From positions 1-64,000 of the forward strand of contig NZ_BAABHW010000003.1 of the NCBI RefSeq assembly GCF_039542305.1: a stretch of 64,000 nucleotides of DNA, read 5' to 3'. A program made the position numbers and the translations under genes. This document shows positions 59,806 through 64,000 of the stretch, piece after piece. The notes beneath the pieces are model-generated. The model made no database searches. It was not told where the DNA came from and saw only the letters and a list, made by a program, of their open reading frames with translations. This DNA is from Roseibacterium beibuensis. GTDB taxonomy: Bacteria; Pseudomonadota; Alphaproteobacteria; Rhodobacterales; Rhodobacteraceae. Every line of letters starts with the position of its first letter. Position 1 is the first letter of the stretch.

Positions 59806-61190
59806 ACGCCCCGCAGCCGCGCCTGCCTGTGCTGCCGTCGCGGGCGGCGGCGATTTTCGAGGCTATTGCCGATCTGCCGATCATCTCGCCCCATGGGCAT
59901 TGCGACCCATCCTGGTGGGCGAAAGACAGCGCCTTTCCCGATCCTGCCGCATTGCTTGTCACCCCGGATCACTACCTGTTCCGGATGCTCTATTCGCTGG
60001 GGGAGCGTTTGGAAGACCTGGGCATCGGTGCAGCACCGGGGAGTGTCGACAGCCGTGCCGTGTTTCGGTGCTTTGCCCGGCATTGGGATGCTTTCCTTGG
60101 CACGCCGACGCGCGGATGGCTGGAACATACCCTCTATACGGTCATCGGGGTGCCGGTGGACCTGTCGCCCGAAACGGCAGATGCCGTGCACGATCATATC
60201 GCCGAATGGCTTGAGGATCCGGCAAACCGGCCCCGGGCCCTGTTCGACAGCTTCGGGATCGAATGCCTGGCGACGACCGACCCGGCCCTGTCCGACCTTG
60301 GCGATCACGATGCGATTGCCGCCTCCGGGTGGACCGGTCGGATCATACCGACCTTCCGCCCGGACGATTTGTTGAACCCGGCGAGGCCCGGGCACGCCGC
60401 CAACCTGCTGAAGCTGGGCGAGATGACCGGGATCGACACCACCAGTTTCACCGGCTTCCTGAACGCACTCGCAGCCCGACGCGAGGCGTTTCGTGCGCGT
60501 GGGGCGACCGCGACGGATCATGACGTGCCGGTCCTGATGACCCGGTGGCTGCCCAGAGATCAGATCGAGGCACTCTACGACCGGGCGCTGCGTGGCACTC
60601 TTACCCCGTCCGAGGCCGCGCGGTTTTACGGTCATATGCTGACCGAGATGGCGCAAATGTCGGCCGAAGACGGCATGGTGATGCAGCTTCATGTCGGCTC
60701 CACCCGCTCCACCAACGCGCAGCTTCTGAAGCGCTTCGGCCCGGACATGGGGGCGGATATCCCCGCGCCCGTCGATTGGGTTACGGGCCTCGATGCGCTG
60801 TTGACCCGTGTCGGAAACGATCCGCGCCTGCGCCTGATCCTGTTCACGCTGGACGAGGCCAGCTATGCGCGCCAACTCGCGCCAATGGTGGGGCATTGGC
60901 CGTCCTTGCGCCTTGGTCCGCCGTGGTGGTTCCACGACAGCCTGAACGGCATCCGCCGCTATTTCGACCAGGTGGTGGAAACGGCAGGTTATCTGAACCT
61001 TGCCGGGTTCAATGACGACACCCGCGCTTTCCTGTCGATCCCGGCGCGTCACGACCTGTGGCGGCGGGGCGTCGCCCTGCACCTTGCCGACCAAGAGGAG
61101 CGCGGCCTTCTGCGCACCGCCGACTCTGCGCGCATCGCGCATCTTCTGGCCCACGACCTTGCCATCGACGCCTACCGGTTGGAGGGCTGA
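59802..61190 (+). CDS. uxaC: Glucuronate (uronate) isomerase
   Basis: 462 residues, amidohydrolase-like barrel. It converts D-glucuronate to D-fructuronate (or galacturonate to tagaturonate). LPIISPHGHCDPSWWAKD carries the H-x-H metal site; ECLATTDPALSDLGDHD, MVMQLHVGSTRSTN, LFTLDEASYARQLAPM and PPWWFHDSLNGIRRYFD are family segments. Full length. The downstream uxuB start overlaps its stop by one base (TGATG). Confidence 0.93.
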   Translation: MNAPQPRLPVLPSRAAAIFEAIADLPIISPHGHCDPSWWAKDSAFPDPAALLVTPDHYLFRMLYSLGERLEDLGIGAAPGSVDSRAVFRCFARHWDAFLGTPTRGWLEHTLYTVIGVPVDLSPETADAVHDHIAEWLEDPANRPRALFDSFGIECLATTDPALSDLGDHDAIAASGWTGRIIPTFRPDDLLNPARPGHAANLLKLGEMTGIDTTSFTGFLNALAARREAFRARGATATDHDVPVLMTRWLPRDQIEALYDRALRGTLTPSEAARFYGHMLTEMAQMSAEDGMVMQLHVGSTRSTNAQLLKRFGPDMGADIPAPVDWVTGLDALLTRVGNDPRLRLILFTLDEASYARQLAPMVGHWPSLRLGPPWWFHDSLNGIRRYFDQVVETAGYLNLAGFNDDTRAFLSIPARHDLWRRGVALHLADQEERGLLRTADSARIAHLLAHDLAIDAYRLEG

Positions 61191-62494
61191 TGCCGCGCAT
61201 CCTTCACCTGGGGTTCGGGAATTTCCACCGGGCCCACCAAGCCTGGTATACCGCGCATGCCCCGGGCGACTGGAAAATCACCGGCGTGTCCATGCGTACC
61301 GCCGCCCTTCGAGATGCCCTGTCGCCAGCCGGTTTTGCCTATGACCTTGGCATCCTGTCACCCGAGGGCCTTCAGGTCGAGCGGATCGCCGTGCATGATC
61401 GCCTGCTGGTCGCCGCCGAAGACCCGGCCGCCGTGATCGAAGCGATAGCGGACCCTGATGTTCAGGTCGTGACCCTGACCGTGACAGAGAAAGGCTATCA
61501 CCTTGGCCCCGATGGAAGGCTTGCCCTTGACGATGCGGCCATTCAGCGGGATCTCGGGTCAGAGGCGCCCATCACGGCCATTGGATTGCTGGCGGGCGGC
61601 CTCCGCCAGCGCGCCTCGAAACGGGCCGGGCCACTGACCGTCCTGTCCTGCGACAACCTCTCGGGCAATGGGCGCAAGTTGATGGCGGCGGTTGGGTCCT
61701 ACCTCGCGGCGGCCGGACAGGACCCCAAGATCCTGTCCTTGTCCAGCTTTCCCGATTCGATGGTCGATCGCATCACCCCTGCCACCACGGAGGACACCCG
61801 AACCCGCATCGCTGCGGTAACCGGGCGCAAGGACGCCGCCCCGGTCCTGACGGAGGCCTTCACCGATTGGGTCATCGCCGACCGTTTCGCAGCAGACCGA
61901 CCCGCGTGGGACACGTGCGGGGCACGCTTCGTGTCTGATGTCGCGCCTTACGAGGCGCGCAAACTTCTGATGTTGAACGGCGCACATTCGACCTTGGCCT
62001 ATGCGGGCCTGCTGGCTGGGCACACCTGCGTGCATGAGGCGATCGTCGACATCGGCTTGGCGGCCCTGATCCGCGCCTTCTGGCGAGAGGCCGCGCCGCT
62101 CTTGCCTCAGTTCGACCAAGGCGCCCTCGACCAGCATGGCCGCGATCTGGTCGATCGCTTCTCGGTTCCCGGAGTGCGCCATCGCCTCGACCAGATCGCG
62201 ATGGATGGATCGCTCAAGCTGCCCTTGCGGGTTTTGCCCGTCCTGCGTCACCACGGGTTCGCGGCACCCGCCGCGACACGCGCGATTGCAGCTTGGATTG
62301 CTCTGGTGTCCAAGCGCGTCGAGACCCGCGTCAGCCTACATGACCCTGCCGAGGATGCGCTGCGCGACGCCTTCGCGCCCGCTCGCCCGCCAGTGGAGCG
62401 GGTCAATCGCGCCTTGGCCTGCCTCGGGATCGCCGAGGGCGACGCCCCTCTGGCGTGGTCGGAGGACCTGGCGGCCACTGTCTTCGGAACGTGA
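61190..62494 (+). CDS. uxuB: Fructuronate reductase / D-mannonate oxidoreductase
   Basis: 434 residues, mannitol-dehydrogenase family. MPRILHLGFGNFHRAHQAWY is the Rossmann start, TVTEKGYHLGPDG and LSCDNLSGNGRKL follow, and the catalytic-lysine block appears as APYEARKLLMLNGAHSTLAY (K-x-x-x-x-N-G-x-H). It reduces fructuronate to mannonate with NADH, feeding UxuA. Intact. Confidence 0.9.
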   Translation: MPRILHLGFGNFHRAHQAWYTAHAPGDWKITGVSMRTAALRDALSPAGFAYDLGILSPEGLQVERIAVHDRLLVAAEDPAAVIEAIADPDVQVVTLTVTEKGYHLGPDGRLALDDAAIQRDLGSEAPITAIGLLAGGLRQRASKRAGPLTVLSCDNLSGNGRKLMAAVGSYLAAAGQDPKILSLSSFPDSMVDRITPATTEDTRTRIAAVTGRKDAAPVLTEAFTDWVIADRFAADRPAWDTCGARFVSDVAPYEARKLLMLNGAHSTLAYAGLLAGHTCVHEAIVDIGLAALIRAFWREAAPLLPQFDQGALDQHGRDLVDRFSVPGVRHRLDQIAMDGSLKLPLRVLPVLRHHGFAAPAATRAIAAWIALVSKRVETRVSLHDPAEDALRDAFAPARPPVERVNRALACLGIAEGDAPLAWSEDLAATVFGT

Positions 62495-62584
62495 TCTGCG
62501 CCGACCCGTCACCTCATTGCAATTTGGCGCAATCCCCGACAAAAACGCTCGACAAGGTTTACCCCCAACGGCAGGACAGCCGGA

Positions 62585-64000
62585 ATGATCCGAAAGACGG
62601 CATTCACCTCGCCCGGCTTGCTGGGCACGCTGGCATGGATTGCCGCGGGCATCTGCCTGTTGCCGATGGCGGCGGTCGTTCTGGCCGCGGTCACAGGCGG
62701 GTTCGACACGGTCTCGCGCCTCGCTGACACGGTGTTGTGGCGCTACACGGGCACGACGGCCTTGCTGATCCTGCTGGTCGGGGTTGGCACAGGCGTGATC
62801 GGGACCGCGACGGCATGGCTGGTCACCGCAACGCGATTTCCCGGCCATAGGGTGATCGAAGTCGCGCTGGCCCTGCCGCTGGCCTTTCCGGCCTATGTTC
62901 TGGCCTATGCCTATACGGATTTCCTCGACCACCCGGGTCTCGTGCAGACCACGTTGCGGGACCTGACCGGCTGGGGACCGCGCGATTACTGGTTCCCGGA
63001 AATCCGCTCGCTCGGCGGGGCGGCGGCGATGCTGACCCTCGTGCTGTACCCGTATGTCTACCTGCTGGTTCGCGCCGCTTTCATGCAGCAATCGGCGACC
63101 GCCTACATCGCCGCACGCACCCTTGGCCAAGGGCCGTGGGGTGCGTTCCTGCGCGTTTCACTGCCGATCGCGCGCCCGTCCATCGCGGGTGGCGTCCTGC
63201 TCGCCCTGATGGAGACCCTCGCCGATTATGGCACCGTGTCCTATTTCGGCGTGCAGACCTTCGCGACGGGGATCTACCAAAGCTGGTTCTCTTTCTTCGA
63301 CCGGGGCGCAGCGGCGCAGCTGGCGCTTTGTCTGCTTGTTGTCGCGCTGACCCTCGCCGTGCTGGAACGGGCACAACGCAAGAACCAGCGCCACCACGGC
63401 GCGGGCCGGCGGTTCGAGGCGATGCAGCCCGTGCACCTGTCGGGCGGGCGGGCCTGGGCCGCATGGGCGGTCTGCATGGTCCCGGTGTTTTTCGGGTTCC
63501 TTCTGCCGGTTGTCCTGTTGGTGAGCATGGCGTGGGACTCGGGCCAATTGTTGTTTACCGAGCGCTACCTTGGGTTCCTGCGCAATTCGCTCACGCTGGC
63601 TTCTATCGCCGCGCTGCTGACGGTCGGCGCCGCGATCGTCCTGGGGTTCAACGCCCGGCTGCGCCCGACCCCCGCCTCTCGTCTGGCGGTGCGCCTGGGC
63701 GGGCTGGGCTATGCCGTTCCGGGTGGCGTGATCGCGGTTGGCCTGCTTGTGCCCTTCGCTGCCTTCGACAATGCGCTCGATGCCTTCATGGAGACACGCT
63801 TCGGCATCGACACCGGGCTTTTGATCACAGGGTCGATCTGGCTTTTGGTGGCGGCCTACATGGTGCGCTTCATGGCAGCGGCGCTGTCGGCCTATGACGC
63901 GGGACTGGCCACCATCAATCCCAATATCGACGCCGTGGCCCGCACGTTGGGGCGCACGCCCCGATCCATGCTGCGTGGCGTCCATCTGCCGATCCTGCGC
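62585..64000 (+). CDS. Two-domain ABC permease of the iron (FbpB/ThiP) type, partial
   Basis: The frame starts MIRKTAFTSPGLLGTLAW and runs off the right edge (472 codons so far). Two BPD-type permease domains are visible: ALALPLAFPAYVLAYAYTD then ARTLGQGPWGAFLRVSLPIARP, and later GLGYAVPGGVIAVGLLVPFA with VARTLGRTPRSMLRGVHLPI; both have the EAA-like coupling loop. This architecture is that of ferric-iron FbpB or thiamine ThiP. The binding protein and ATPase are outside the window. The 90-bp gap upstream contains ATTGCAATTTGGCGCAAT, a possible inverted repeat. Confidence 0.85.
   Translation, partial: MIRKTAFTSPGLLGTLAWIAAGICLLPMAAVVLAAVTGGFDTVSRLADTVLWRYTGTTALLILLVGVGTGVIGTATAWLVTATRFPGHRVIEVALALPLAFPAYVLAYAYTDFLDHPGLVQTTLRDLTGWGPRDYWFPEIRSLGGAAAMLTLVLYPYVYLLVRAAFMQQSATAYIAARTLGQGPWGAFLRVSLPIARPSIAGGVLLALMETLADYGTVSYFGVQTFATGIYQSWFSFFDRGAAAQLALCLLVVALTLAVLERAQRKNQRHHGAGRRFEAMQPVHLSGGRAWAAWAVCMVPVFFGFLLPVVLLVSMAWDSGQLLFTERYLGFLRNSLTLASIAALLTVGAAIVLGFNARLRPTPASRLAVRLGGLGYAVPGGVIAVGLLVPFAAFDNALDAFMETRFGIDTGLLITGSIWLLVAAYMVRFMAAALSAYDAGLATINPNIDAVARTLGRTPRSMLRGVHLPILR

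Noticed and set aside
1..64000. CRISPR array or rRNA operon
   Set aside because: No series of regularly spaced repeats and no rRNA-like stretch was seen; the 16S-tail-like sequence at 10818-10835 is only a short match and has no rRNA around it.

Overview
The window is GC-rich chromosomal DNA from an alphaproteobacterium, most likely a member of the Rhodobacteraceae (Roseobacter-type). This rests on gene content and dense packing with many ATGA/GTGA stop-start overlaps: dapA-trmO-smpB neighbours, leuC/leuD/leuB, TrhO, a stand-alone MnmD, TRAP and Liv transporters, and a sugar-acid cluster. It cannot be placed to genus from sequence alone. No rRNA and no CRISPR array were seen. One tRNA, tRNA-Pro(CGG), is present.

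Layout. 1-2.1 kb is a lower-GC accessory patch: the tail of an IS1595-type transposase, a DUF3800 protein, a 48-residue protein and an unrecognised 297-residue protein. 2.2-8.9 kb is mostly core: a substrate-binding protein without signal peptide, hemerythrin, trhO, pncA, a frameshifted tautomerase, an RlmL-like methyltransferase, a DUF2238 membrane protein, a potassium-channel-like protein and pncB. 8.9-10.1 kb is a lower-GC insert with a two-TM/GAF protein and a small partner. 10.1-16.2 kb runs leftward: arfB, a tiny 18-codon gene with an extreme Shine-Dalgarno, the queuosine-precursor transporter, an aromatic aminotransferase, a GNAT, sseA, smpB, trmO and dapA. 16.3-26.3 kb holds a lytic transglycosylase, an intact IS5/IS427-type insertion, an EamA transporter, mnmD with a divergent FAD oxidoreductase, a TSUP transporter, an FMN reductase, a TPP enzyme and MscS. 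26.5-37.1 kb holds leuC, leuD and leuB, interrupted by a glycosyltransferase, an MFS carrier, a HupE/DUF4198 metal-uptake pair and two exported/membrane proteins.

tRNA-Pro at 37.1 kb is followed by an integrase stub and gene debris. Next comes a catabolic module (37.8-44.7 kb): a TRAP transporter, a D-aminoacylase, a LysR regulator and an M81 (MlrC-like) peptidase. About 950 bp of degraded non-coding DNA follows. 45.7-50.2 kb is a complete Liv-type amino-acid ABC operon, and 50.4-54.7 kb is an RND efflux adaptor/permease pair.

54.7-62.5 kb is a hexuronate (glucuronate/fructuronate/mannonate) cluster. A GntR regulator with uxaC and uxuB diverges from three consecutive Gfo/Idh/MocA oxidoreductases and uxuA. 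Together uxaC (uronate to fructuronate), uxuB (to mannonate) and uxuA (to 2-keto-3-deoxygluconate) form the upper pathway; no kdgK/kdgA or uronate transporter lies in the window. The window ends inside a two-domain iron-type ABC permease.

Most noteworthy: the IS whose CTAG target site supplies stop codons to genes on both strands; the 18-codon gene whose ribosome binding site pairs with essentially the whole 16S 3' tail; the two-TM/GAF pair; the TRAP/D-aminoacylase/M81 module beside a tRNA; and the triple oxidoreductase uronate operon.
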